A stretch of 64,000 nucleotides of DNA from Mactromeris polynyma. Its lineage: Eukaryota > Mollusca > Bivalvia > Venerida > Mactridae. Under the pieces are notes generated by a model. That model searched no databases. It saw nothing but the letters and a program-made list of their open reading frames with translations, and had not been told where the DNA came from. The position numbers and the translations under genes were made by a program. Positions 38,597 to 51,400 of the stretch are shown here, piece after piece. Position 1 is the stretch's first letter. Each line of letters begins with the position of its first letter. The stretch spans positions 997,001-1,061,000 of the forward strand of contig JASFXZ010000035.1 of the NCBI GenBank assembly GCA_032209605.1. The letters are read 5' to 3'.

Positions 38597-40406
38597 GTAA
38601 GTATGACGTATGTATGACGTAACAATTCTATAAATAGAAATCATTGTTATTTCTATTTTTCCGACGCTGGCTTCTGTTTGTCTATCTGCTCTATTTGCCA
38701 AAACACGGTAAAATAGTATTTCTGAGTGTTAGCCTCATGTTAGGTTCAGTAGATCTACGGTAGCCTTACATTTATAGGAACAAAAATATATGAATCACGC
38801 AAAAATATCGTTATAACGTTACACTTGGAATGAACACGTGAACAAAGGTGTTAAATTACACTTTTTAAAGGCATTATTATGAATTTAAAAAGGCGTAATT
38901 ACGAATTCCACAAGTCGTTATTGCGCCAAAACAATTTTTGCATTACTACGCGTTTAAAAACTCATTATAAAACTCATTATAACTACTTTTGCGTGATTGT
39001 GCCCTTTGAAAGTAGTTATAGATAAAAAAATAACGCCTGTTTGACGTCATATTTGTTTGATTATCAGTGAACATAACAATACAAGAAACCATTAGAACAT
39101 AAAATCTGAGTAGTCAGTAAAATTCTCAATTCTATGGAACGCAAAATCTACATAAATTCAAATATTTGAAGAGGTCTCTAACTATTCCAATAGGTCTCTA
39201 ATTATTTGAAAATGTCTCAAAATATTTGAATATGTCTCTAATTATTAGAATAGGTCTCTAATTATTTGAATATGTCTCTAATTATTTGAATATGTCTCTA
39301 ATTATTAGAATAGGTCTCTAATTATTTGAATATGTCTCTAATTATTTGAATATGTCTCAAATTATTTGAATATGTCTCTAATTATTAGAATAGGTCTCTA
39401 ATTATTAGAATAGGTCTCTAATTATTTGAATATGTCTCTAATTATTTGAATATGTCTGTATATTTGAATATGTCTCTAATTATTAGAATAGGTGTCAAAT
39501 TATTTGAATATGTCTCAAATTATTAGAATAGGTCTCTAATTATGAGAATATGTCTCTTTAATTATTTGAAAAGCTCTTCAAATATTTGAGTTTATGCAGA
39601 TTTGGCGTTCCATACAATACAATGTGCAATACGATATTTCAAACTCGGAACTGTCTAGTCGGGGTTAACAGTACTTCATTGATACAGTCGTGCTGGTCGA
39701 TTGACCAGTGGCAATCCGATAACTACAATACTGCATTGTTCTTCTTACAGTAGTTTACAAAACGCCGCATTCAGATTTCTAGAACCACCCATAACTTGTT
39801 TTTCGATTTTGAGAAATTAACTGTAATTTGTATTTTAGTTTAGTTATGTGCATTGCAGAATGACGGTTTCAACGATACCAAATACTCAAAACTGCCAAAA
39901 ATTGAGTTGCAGGATTCTTGAATTAAGGCGACGAAAAGCAGATTTTCAAGTTCTGAACGAAATCATTTCTTATATTACAGGAAAATATCCCAATAGAGCA
40001 CGAAACACAGAAACAGCCGCAACAACAACAACAGTCGCAACAACAACAACAACAGTCGCAGCAACAACAACAACAGCCGCAACAACAACAACAACCACAG
40101 CCGCAACAACAACAACAATACAGGATGTTAGGATGTTACCCTGAGAATATTCCATATCACATGTTGTCGGTGATATCGTAAACAGACAACCAAGTTTTTT
40201 TTCTATTATCAACAATGAAAGTTTTTCAGTATTTTATCGCGAGTTACTGCCCTTTGTAAGATTCGATGTGAATGGGACTGTGTGGAATGCCATGGCGCAT
40301 TTGGTTAAGATCAACGCCTTATTGCAACATAAACATTTTATGAGGAGACAATAAATTTTAAAAAAACGATCGATGTGTTTTGCTATTGTTCATACCTCGC
40401 AATAAA
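38597..40406 (+). other. Candidate 3'UTR intron and terminal exon of CRHBP, with poly-Gln-type CAA/CAG tract
   Basis: The donor at 38597 could pair with the acceptor tatattacag ending at 39980. The following segment (39981-40181) is open for 66 codons in the acceptor frame. It starts ENIPIEHETQKQP, continues as blocks of four to six Gln separated by S, P or PQP, and ends YRMLGCYPENIP...VIS then TAA. AATAAA signals lie at 40350 and 40401; I found none between 38596 and about 39200. Spliced to exon 7 as read here it would be untranslated because TGA precedes the donor. It could also belong to an alternative isoform, or be only a CAA microsatellite. Confidence 0.35.
39129..39618. mobile_element. 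MITE-like element with an internal 20-bp minisatellite
   Basis: Left arm 39129-39173 (attctatggaacgcaaaatc...caaatatttgaagag) and right arm 39574-39618 are inverted repeats of 45 bp with a few mismatches. Everything between is about 20 copies of attatttgaatatgtctcta with ttaga/ttga and tatg/tagg variants. Confidence 0.85.
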
Positions 40407-40770
40407 ACCCTTAACTGTACATAAAGTTGTATAAATGTGAAAAAATGCGTAACAGGAAGAGATATCAAAATATCCCTAAACATATCCAGAGAAAAGAGAG
40501 AAGTATCAAGCAGGGTTGGGACAAAACTGTTGGTTATTTTCTTGCGGTCACACATAGGAACATCTTCGACGAGGCACATTGCCCAGAGAAACTCCAAACT
40601 GAACGCCATGTGTTCACTCAACCGATAACGTAAATTTAGAATTAGACTGATTGGTTATTTATGTTTAGACCACGCCCACCACAATCTGTCCAATCGACGG
40701 CCTGTATTTCCACCGTTTACATCGTATATACAATGTTCATGAAGTTCGCATGGTTTAAGTCGGATTGACA
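40182..40770. other. Intergenic stretch with two polyadenylation-signal hexamers
   Basis: AATAAA at 40350-40355 and 40401-40406 on the plus strand, either of which could end CRHBP transcripts. No coding block recognised. Confidence 0.4.
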
Positions 40771-43477
40771 ATATCGTGGCAATGTCTATACGATATAAAC
40801 TAACACAAACCTCGTGTATATCGTATAGACATATAAACTAACACAAACCTCGTGTATATCGTATAGACATATAAACTAACACAAACCTCGTGTACATCGT
40901 ATAGACATATAAACTAACACAAACCTCGTGTATATCGTATAGACATATAAACTAACACAAACCTCGTGTTTATCGTATAGACATATAAACTAACACAAAC
41001 CTCGTGTATATTGTATAGACATATAAACTAACACAAACCTCGTGTATATCGTATAGACATATAAACTAACACAAACCTCGTGTATATCGTATAGACATAT
41101 AAACTAACACAAACCTCGTGTATATCGTATAGACATATAAACTAACACAAACCTCGTGTATATCGTATAGACATATAAACTAACACAAACCTCGTGTATA
41201 TCGTATAGACATATAAACTAACACAAACCTCGTGTATATCGTATAGACATATAAACTAACACAAACCTCGTGTATATTGTATAGACATATAAACTAACAC
41301 ACACCTCGTGTATATCGTATAGACATATAAACTAACACAAACCTCGATTATATCGTATAGACATATAAACTAACACAAACCTCGTGTATATCGTATAGAC
41401 ATATAAACTAACACAAACCTCGTGTATATTGTATAGACATATAAACTAACACAAACCTCGTGTATATCGTATAGACATATAAACTAACACAAACCTCGTG
41501 TATATCGTATAGACATATAAACTAACACAAACCTCGTGTATATCGTATAGACATATAAACTAACACAAACCTCGTGTATATTGTATAGACATATAAACTA
41601 ACACACACCTCGTGTATATCGTATAGACATATAAACTAACACAAACCTCGTGTATATCGTATAGACATATAAACTAACACAAACCTCGTGTATATCGTAT
41701 AGACATATAAACTAACACAAACCTCGTGTATATTGTATAGACATATAAACTAACACAAACCTCGTGTATATCGTATAGACATATAAACTAACACAAACCT
41801 CGTGTATATCGTATAGACATATAAACTAAAACAAACCTCGTGTACATCGTATAGACATATAAACTAACACAAACCTCGTGTATATCGTATTGACATATAA
41901 ACTAACACAAACCTCGTGTATATCGTATTGACATATAAACTAACACAAACCTCGTGTATATCGTATAGACATATAAACTAACACAAACCTCGTGTATATC
42001 GTATAGACATATAAACTAACACAAACCTCGTGTATATCGTATAGACATATAAACTAACACAAACCTCTTGTATATCGTATAGACATATAAACTAACACAA
42101 ACCTCTTGTATATCGTATAGACATATAAACTAACACAAACCTCTTGTATATCGTATAGACATATAAACTAACACAAACCTCGTGTATATCGTATAGACAT
42201 ATAAACTAACACAAACCTCTTGTATATCGTATAGACATATAAACTATGGTTCGTGTATATCGTATAGACATATAAACTAACACAAACCTCGTGTATATCG
42301 CATAGACATATAAACTAACACAAACCTCGTGTATATCGTATAGACATATAAACTAACACAAACCTCGTGTATATCGTATAGACATATAAACTATCACAAA
42401 CCTCTTGTATATCGTATAGACATATAAACTAACACAAACCTCGTGTATATCGTATAGACATATAAACTAACACAAACCTCGTGTATATCGTATAGACATA
42501 TAAACTAACACAAACCTCGTGTATATCGTATAGACATATAAACTAACACAAACCTCTTGTATATCGTATAGACATATAAACTAACACAAACCTCTTGTAT
42601 ATCGTATAGACATATAAACTAACACAAACCTCTTGTATATCGTATAGACATATAAACTAACACAAACCTCGTGTATATCGTATAGACATATAAACTAACA
42701 CAAACCTCTTGTATATCGTATAGACATATAAACTATGGTTCGTGTATATCGTATAGACATATAAACTAACACAAACCTCGTGTATATCGCATAGACATAT
42801 AAACTAACACAAACCTCGTGTATATCGTATAGACATATAAACTAACACAAACCTCGTGTATATCGTATAGACATATAAACTAACACAAACCTCTTGTATA
42901 TCGTATAGACATATAAACTATCACAAACCTCTTGTATATCGTATAGACATATAAACTAACACAAACCTCGTGTATATCGTATAGACATATAAACTAACAC
43001 AAACCTCTTGTATATCGTATAGACATATAAACTAAAACAAACCTCGTGTATATCGTATGGACATATAAACTAACACAAACATCGTGTATATCGTATAGAC
43101 ATATAAACTAACACAAACCTCGTGTATATCGTATAGACATATAAACTAACACAAACCTCGTGTATATCGTATAGACATATAAACTAACACAAACCTCGTG
43201 TATATCGCATAGACATATAAACTAACACAAACCTCGTGTATATCGTATAGACATATAAACTAACACAAACCTCTTGTATATCGTATAGACATATAAACTA
43301 AAACAAACCTCGTGTATATCGTATGGACATATAAACTAACACAAACCTCGTGTATATCGCATAGACATATAAACTAACACAAACCTCGTGTATATCGTAT
43401 AGACATATAAACTAACACAAACCTCGTGTATATCGCATAGACATATAAACTAACACAAACCTCGTGTATATCGCATG
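40771..43477. repeat. Satellite-like array, 38-bp unit, about 71 copies
   Basis: Unit tcgtatagacatataaacta + acacaaacctcgtgtata. Variants cttg, ttgt, gcat, tgga. A shortened unit (aaactatggttcg) at 42241 recurs 489 bp later at 42730 with the same neighbours, marking a higher-order duplication. The 38-bp unit is not a multiple of three and contains stops, so no long frame arises. Confidence 0.97.
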
Positions 43478-44397
43478 GAGACAACGCCACTCGCTGTCTA
43501 TCCTGTACTTCCAAAAGTACATCAGTTACGTCCCGTGATTAGATGACTTATAAAGCATTCTTGTAACACAAGCATGCTCGTCCGAAGGGCAACTAACGAC
43601 TTCATCACAATAATCTGTAGTGGTAGTTGCATGACCTCGAGTGGATTTCAACCGTAAGCAATGTCAAACCGGCGCACAAAAACAGTTGATTCATTCCGAG
43701 CATAGCATATAAAATCTATGCCAACAGACATGTGAACCATACAATAGCACACGACAAGACTACAGCATTCTTTGTTACTCAATTGCAAAATAAGACTAGA
43801 GTTCTCATACTTCAGACCCCCCCCCCCCCTCATAAAAATTCATTTCCGGTCGCGTTCATTTTTATTTTCAACTTATAAGGGAGATAATACCTGTTGATAA
43901 TTTGTATCACGATAAAACCTCCTACAGTTACGTCGCTGCAAGAAGAATTGGAGTTGAGGAGAAGCAAAGGCCAAACATCTATGGTGATAGGAAAATAAGA
44001 AATTGTCTGACTATCAACAGCGGTCAAGGTGAGTATGAGGGGTCAAAAGGAAGGGGAAGAAATATATTACAGAACAGTTAAGTTGGTCAGTGACATACAG
44101 TGGAAGAACACGAGCATATATTTCAAGCCAGAGAATCCAAAAATGATATTTATCTAAACCATACAGGGAATAACAATCACATAACGATTTACAGTCGTGG
44201 AACTGACGGGTTGACTCACATGGAAGCCAGTTCAGTTTGTTAAGTACGTTATGGATTAGTTACTGCCTACTTAGTCAATTTATGTGTGAGTGTGAAAATC
44301 AATGGCCATATATTGAGGTCAGCAAGCTGTTAAATCGTTTTAAACAACCAGTACTTTACTGACACTTCCAAGGCTGTAAATAAATCCCCCTGTAGTA
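43478..44397. other. Intergenic: no gene recognised
   Basis: Unique sequence with a 13-base C run at about 43817-43829. Confidence 0.5.
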
Positions 44398-44600
44398 GTC
44401 CTTTATGGTCAAGCAGGCTATTCATTGCACCCTTCTTTCCGTGCGTAATTATCCTAGCACCTTCTCAATGCCTGAGGTTTTGTGGACTGTTGTTTTCCCG
44501 GATGTCTACGAGGGTAGGCATTGTCCTGTGTATGTGGCGTTCGCTGTAGCAACTTATTCTCTCTTTTATAATTCAAAGCATCGTAGCTCGTAGACAGGGG
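44398..44600 (+). repeat. Dispersed repeat family D, copy A
   Basis: Shares ordered words (atggtc.a.ca.gc, tgcctgaggttttgtggact, gttttcccggatgtct, ggcattgtcctgtgtatgtg, gcgttcgctgtagcaactta) with copies at 46451, 46711, 47560(-), 52428(-), 55608(-) and 56080. Confidence 0.75.
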
Positions 44601-44846
44601 GAAGGAGAATGGCTCATTTTACTATGATATATTATGTTATGCGCAGTGAGGCAGCAACCCATAATGTAGAACTTTAGCAAACGTCCGGTCAATATACCTG
44701 TTATTTCAGAAGCTTTTAATCAACCCTGAGCTATCGAACATGTAGATTCTTACAAACTACCTGCTCCTGGTGGGATATAGACAAATCGCTTGAAGCCACG
44801 TGGGTGAAAGCACTGACAGTGCATTAGTCACCTTAAACGATAATAT

Positions 44847-45082
44847 GAGCGCCGCTGTACGATTTCCAATCTCTTCTTTAAGTGACGTCATTTCCAGAAA
44901 ACGACATATGTGACATCACCAGGTACTGACAGTAAGCAATATTTGCTCCATATGGCAAAATGAAAACGAAGTGACCATATGGATTAAATAATGTTTCCTG
45001 CTTGCAAATAATGACATCAAATGTTGCTTTTTCTGGAATTGACGTCACTTACAGAAGAGGTTCTAAATCCCATAGCAACGCC
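44847..45082. mobile_element. MITE family M1, copy 3
   Basis: Starts gagcgccgctgtacgatttc; the right end holds gaggttctaaatcccatagc. Perfect TGACGTCA at 44883-44890 and 45040-45047 in inverted positions. About 236 bp. Confidence 0.85.
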
Positions 45083-45263
45083 TATATATTCAACATTCGA
45101 TCTACCTTGGGTAAATGTTGTTTTAGTTATCTGGATAGAAGGCAAAATTATCATTTACATATCTTTTATTTTGTACAAACCGTTTCATCACTTTACATAT
45201 AATTGACAACACATCTTTTGCATACGAAATATGCGTATATTTCGCTTATCCTAAATTCGGATA

Positions 45264-45447
45264 TCACAAATCTTTATACAGCGAACTATCCGATGGTTTG
45301 ATCGGAATATTACAATTGTCATTTATGCAGCAAAATGTACACTTGAAGCTCAGAGTAACGAAATTGTTCTCTTCGAATGTTCTGCATTTGTCTTTATCCG
45401 AAGTTCCTAAAAACCAGTCCTTGTAGCACGCGTCAAAACTTCCACAT
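45264..45447 (-). CDS. Ly6/uPAR domain, second exon and stop
   Basis: Acceptor tttttgcag, 184 nt ending TGA at 45266-45264. Encodes RCGSFDACYKDW..., KCRTFEE, and KCTFCCINDNCN. The CC-x-x-D-x-CN signature closes LU/three-finger domains. The 14 residues after it are polar (IPIKPSDSSLYKDL). A minus-strand AATAAA lies about 95 bp downstream (45165-45170). Confidence 0.8.
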
Positions 45448-48400
45448 CTGCAAAAAGGTATTTATATTATTAGTTTGTTTTACTTTTTCTGTCTGAAGTG
45501 ACTCATCTACATCCCTAGTATTTTCACTGACGGTTCCAATGCTGTCAATCGCTGTATCGTTAATATTTATGTTTATTGATATATATATTAAGTTCCCCCT
45601 TCCATATGAGCAGTTCCTTTACTTGTTCATGTCCCCACCCTCGGTCTATTACATGTCCCCACCCTCGGTCTATTACATGTCCCCACCCTCGGTCTATTAC
45701 ATGTCCCCACCCTCGGTATATTACATGTCCCCACCCTCGGTCTATTACATGTCCCCACCCTCGGTCTATTACATGTCCCCACCCTCGGTCTATTACATGT
45801 CCCCACCCTCGGTCTATTACATGTCCCCACCCTCGGTATATTACATGTCCCCACCCTCGGTCTATAACATGTCCCCACCCTCGGTCTATTACATGTCCCC
45901 ACCCTCGGTCTTTTACATGTCCCCACCCTCGGTCTATTACATGTCCCCACCCTCGGTCTATTACATGTCCCCACCCTCGGTCTATTACATGTCCCCACCC
46001 TCGGTCTATTACATGTCCCCACCCTCGGTCTATTTCATGTCCCCACCCTCGGTCTATTACATGTCCCCACCCTCGGTCTATTACATGTCCCCACCCTCGG
46101 TCTATTACATGTCCCCACCCTCGGTCTATTACATGTCCCCACCCTCGGTCTATTACATGTCCCCACCCTCGGTCTATTACATGTCCCCACCCTCGGTCTA
46201 TTACATGTCCCCACCCTCGGTCTATTACATGTCCCCACCCTCGGTCTATTACATGTCCCCACCCTCGGTCTATTACATGTCCCAACCCTCAGTCTATTAC
46301 ATGTCCCCACCCTCGGTCTATTACATGTCCCCACCCTCGGTCTATTACATGTCCCCACCCTCGGTCTATTATTTCTGAGTTGTTCCGCGATGTATGCCAT
46401 CCTTTGTACTCCCCCCCTTGTTTTACAAAGTAATTATCATTAGTTATTTTTATGGTCGACCAGTCCATTCCTTGCGCCTCTGTTCCCTTACATGTTTTGT
46501 AGACTGTATGTTGCGTTCTCTGTAACAACTTAATGTATATATATTAAGTATAGAGACGATGTTTGTTCAAGTCAATAAAAACGTTATATGAAAATGATTC
46601 AATAATTACATGACCTAAAATTAAGATCTAACCCCGAAGACATTCCACGGCTTAAAGCATACCAAAATAAGTAATGGCCAGGTAGTACACAAATATAATG
46701 TTGACCTCAACATGGTCGACCAGGCCTGTTCTCTTACGTATTTACCCTTGCGACTACTAAAATGCCTCATGTTTTATGGACTGGTGTTTTCCTGGAGGTC
46801 TGTATGGACATTGTCTCTTGTATGCGGCGTCCCCTGTAGCCACTTATTCTCTTTAACGGCATCAAATATATGAGCTAGGTTATACCTTCGAATGACTGTT
46901 CTTGAACCGTCGACATTGTTTGTCAACTCGTTGATACAATAATTGTCTGGTGATGGACATGTCTGTATATCGTAAACTTGTTCACAAATCTCTAACGGCC
47001 CGGAACACACGGCACATTGGGCTGCAATTAAAAAACATACATATACTAACATAATCCAGTTTTCGTTCCATTGCATATCACATTAAATACAATGACTTCA
47101 AGAGGGATGTCACAAAATTTCTGAAATAACATGGTATGGATTCTGCGTTACGATCTTTCTAAACGCGTTAGAACACATTTTAATTATAATAATTTGTATT
47201 ATAATAAGCAGTTCATGAAAGGAATCAGCTCAGTGGAGGCCGCACGATATTGAGGGTACCAATTGTGACAATACGATCACATGGCACATAATCCCTTACC
47301 TGCATTTGACACCTTAAAAATAACGAACATATATGCAAAGTGACCACATCTCCAGTGGCCATGTTTTCGACTAATAACAAGGCATTTGTAGAGGGTTGTC
47401 CAAAGAAGATTTGTGAAAACCAAAAAAGACAAGAAGTTTGCTTTTGACGAATCAGAAGAACCTGAACAATATTTGCCGATGTTCATATGAGGAACACTAA
47501 TGAGCAATTACTTGGACTCGGAAATGTTCTGACAAGAGGAGGAAGGTTAAACTGTGTACATTTAAAGAATGAAAGAGAGATTACATTGAACGCCGCATAC
47601 AGAAGACAATACCTTTCCACACAGATTACCGGGAAAACATCAGTCGACAAAACATTAAACATGTATGCGAATAGGGGTGCAAAGAATGTTCTGGCCGACC
47701 ATAAAAATATAGGACAAATTTGGAAACAACAAGGGTGAACAATACAAAGAATAGAACACATCATGGAACAAGTCAAGAAAGTCAGTAATAATAGGCCGAC
47801 AGGGGGAGAAAATACCATTAATATAATATCAAGTGACAGTAAGGATAACATTGACTAAAGGAAACATCGTTCAATAAAAAGGTCATTGTCGAAAAAGTTT
47901 TTTTCCCCACAATTTTAAAGGTTTCTGGTTCATATACATAATGTAAAGATATAATAATTGATACACGTACTAGGGACTGGCGGAATTGTATACGGGGGCT
48001 TGGCCGTTGTAGTTTGCACGACAATCCCATGTGTTGTTAATGATGTTGTGTTATCTGCGGTCATTGCTGTCCTAGTGTTTACATTGATTGTTGTCATTGC
48101 AGTGTTAACTTGGAACGCTGTTGTTGTATTTGTTACGGCGTTCGTTGTTGTATTTGTAAATTCGTTTAGTGTTGCTGTTGTAGTTGTTCCCGGGCTAGTT
48201 GCAGTCGCCGGTCCTGTAAAGGGTGGTAGAGAGGTTGTGAAGTTTACTGCAGTTGTCGGTTTCGTTGTTGGAGTTGTAGAAGCATAAGCGATTGAGGGTG
48301 ACGTTTGTACGGTAGCTCCAGATAGTGTGGGTCTAGTAGTTGCAGTAAATTTTATTTGAGTAGTTGTGGCCTCTGTGGTAGTTGTGGCCTCTGTCGTAGT

Positions 48401-51400
48401 TGTGGCTTCTGTCGTAGTTGTGGCCTCTGTCGTAGTTGTGGCCTCTGTCGTAGTTGTGGCCTCTGTCGTAGTTGTGGCCTCTGTCGTAGTTGTGGCCTCT
48501 GTCGTAGTTGTAGCCTCTGTCGTAGTTGTCAGAGTCGATGTAATTGGTGTAGTTGTTGTAGTATTATCTGAAAAAAATAATAATTATTGGTTTGATTGGT
48601 TATCCGCCTTCTCGGTAAAACACAGGTACAACTATTAGCTAATATATTTGAGGTCAGTATATTATTTGTTTTTAGAGTACTATAGTCATTATCCATATGC
48701 AAAGGAATTGTACTCACGTAGAAAAGAAGGAAACCGAAATTAACGCATTGGTATCGGTAATTTTCACGAGAAAAACAAACGAATGATACGATTAACCAAT
48801 GCTACCTATATAATGTGATATAATGAACACTTTTGCTACCCAATGCTTTATTCCTCTGAAGTAAGTTTGTATATAAAACATATGCAAGACTCATATAATA
48901 TAAATTGTTACCACAACATCCACAAGAAATCGGGCACACACTTCCACTTTCCTCACAAAAAAGTTTCAAAAGATGAGATTGAGAATATTCGTTACATCCC
49001 ACCGAATCCATGCAAGTATCTACCGTAGCGTCTGCAATACAATGTGAATATAGTCGGACCTCACTTATTCGACAACCTTTTATTCGAATACTCGGTATCA
49101 TCAGAAAAAAATAATAGGTCCCGATGAATTCGAATGAACGAGGTCCGACTGTATTTTCGTCATTTCTGTGAAATTAGTTCAATCAACAACAAAAATGTAA
49201 AAAATTACATTGATCTAGTAAATACAATCGGTACACTTGTTTGACATTTTTTTTTTATTTCGAGTTTTTTAATGTATTTCTTGTGATAGGAGTTATATGC
49301 ATTTTAGCATAAAATGTGCTTATGTTGTTGGTTCTTTCTTGTTCTTATTCTAGTTACATTTAGCGCCGCTCTACGATTTCCAACCTCTTCTGTAAGTGAC
49401 GTCATACACAGAAACGGCACATGTGACGTCACCATATACTGACAGTAAGCAATACTTGCCCCATATGGCAATATGAAAACGAAGTGACCATATGGCCGTA
49501 AATATTGTTTCCTGCTTGCAAATAGTGACATCACATATTGCGTTTTCTGAAATGACGTCACTTAAGGAAGAGGTTGTAAATCCCATAGTGCTCAGCGCTC
49601 ATATGTTCATAAATATGTTCTTGCGTTACTTATTCAAGAAACATTCGATATTTTCGACTTAAATAGGCATTCTACAAGTAAGTTCTGAAGCTATCAGTAA
49701 CAATATATCAAATGGAGGAAGCATAGGATGGGAAGTATCTCTATTCACTACACATACGAATTCAAAGGAGGCAATACATTTTTTTCTCCTGAACTAAATA
49801 TTGTATCTATCGACCGAATCGAGGGATTGAAATGAGTGGTCGTCGTTTTTATATACACCAAGAAATATCTTTTAAAAATATAAACGGCGTAGATAGAATG
49901 ATCAATGGCTTCCAGTATGCTAAATGAAATAATGTTTTAAATCCTTACACACAATTATCTCCGATCAAGACTATATATACTATAATCATGGACCTGTCTT
50001 ATCAGGGTCATGTTATACATGCTTTGACATATTAACTACTTCCGGCTAAATTCCAGCTGCTAATGAACACACATCTTACGAAAATCCCGTTTGGTGCCTC
50101 TTGTGTGAAAATATGATTTGTCAGATTATAAAAGGACAACATTTGATTAGTCATCCTCTCCCACCATGTTTATGTGTTCTATGAAGAAGTCTTTATTCGG
50201 CGTAGATGTATAACATTGATTTTGACCTACATTTTTGACCAACAATAGATAAAATATTTAGAAATAATACTATCTATGCCGTTTATCTTTTTTAAAGATA
50301 TTTCTTGTTTTATTATGCAATTACATTTAAAATTACAACATATATAATAATTAGTTGTTTACTATAACTTTAAAACATTTTCTGATTATTGTAAACTATC
50401 GACAGTTCACAGACATGACAGATGTAGCCATTACTGGTCGAATGATAAACAAAACACTCAGTGGACGTAAACACTAAATGAATCATTTATTGTATTCGTT
50501 TCCTAATTATGTGTAAAGTTCATTAATATGGATATAACTGTTGAGAGAACAAAATATGAATGTACCGTATTGGCTGCAATCTGACTGGACCATGTGCAAA
50601 TCTAAAATACAAAAAAATGGTGTAATACAATATTACAGTCTTCATTTAACTGCATTAGCAACTTCATTTTAGAGAGAGAGGGGGAGAGGGAGGGAGGCAG
50701 AGAGAGAGGGGGGAGAGGGAGGGAGGCAGAGAGAGAGGCAGAGAGAGAGGGGGAGAGGGAGGGAGGCAGAGAGAGAGGGGGGAGAGGGAGGGAGGCAGAG
50801 AGAGAGGCAGAGAGAGAGGGGGAGAGGGAGGGAGGCAGATAGAGAGGGGGAGAGGGAGGGAGGCAGAGAGAGAGGGGGAGAGGGAGGGAGAGGGGGAGAG
50901 GGAGTGAGAGGGGGAGAGGGAGGGAGGGAGGGAGGCAGAGAGAGAGGGGGAGAGGGAGGGATGGAGACAGAGAGAGAGGGGGAGAGGGAGGGAAGCAGAG
51001 AGAGAGGGGAGAGGGTGGGAGGCAGAGAGAGAGGGGGAGAGGGAGGGAGGCAGAGAGAGAGGGGGAGAGGGAGGGAGGCAGAGAGAGAGGGGGAGAGGGA
51101 GGGAGGCAGAGAGAGAGGGGGAGAGGGAGGGAGGCAGAGAGAGAGGGGAGAGAGGGGGAGAGGGAGGGAGGCAGAGAGAAAGGGGGGAGGGAGGGAGGCA
51201 GAGAGAGAGGGGGAGAGGGAGGGAGGCAGAGAGAGAGAGGATGATAGATAGCGAGATAAGGGTGTGTGAGTGTGCGGAGAGAAATTGACAGGATTATTGC
51301 AAAAATATAAACACATCACAAATATTTATGCAAATTTTGCAATTACACCTTATATATAAGTTTTCATCAAATGTGAATGTACTGACAACAAAATTAAAGT

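Noticed and set aside
45539..46433. 279- and 285-codon frames with 8-residue repeats (MSPPSVYY type), superficially like a structural or silk protein
   Set aside because: Several frames on both strands are open over the same 24-bp array, and the array lies in the intron between the two LU exons.
46774..47076. 100-codon frame starting MQWNENWIMLVYVCFLIAAQ, which looks like a signal peptide in front of the LU exon
   Set aside because: The hydrophobic start spans the intron acceptor of exon 46886-47021, and upstream exons join in phase. It remains a possible alternative start for a stand-alone LU protein.
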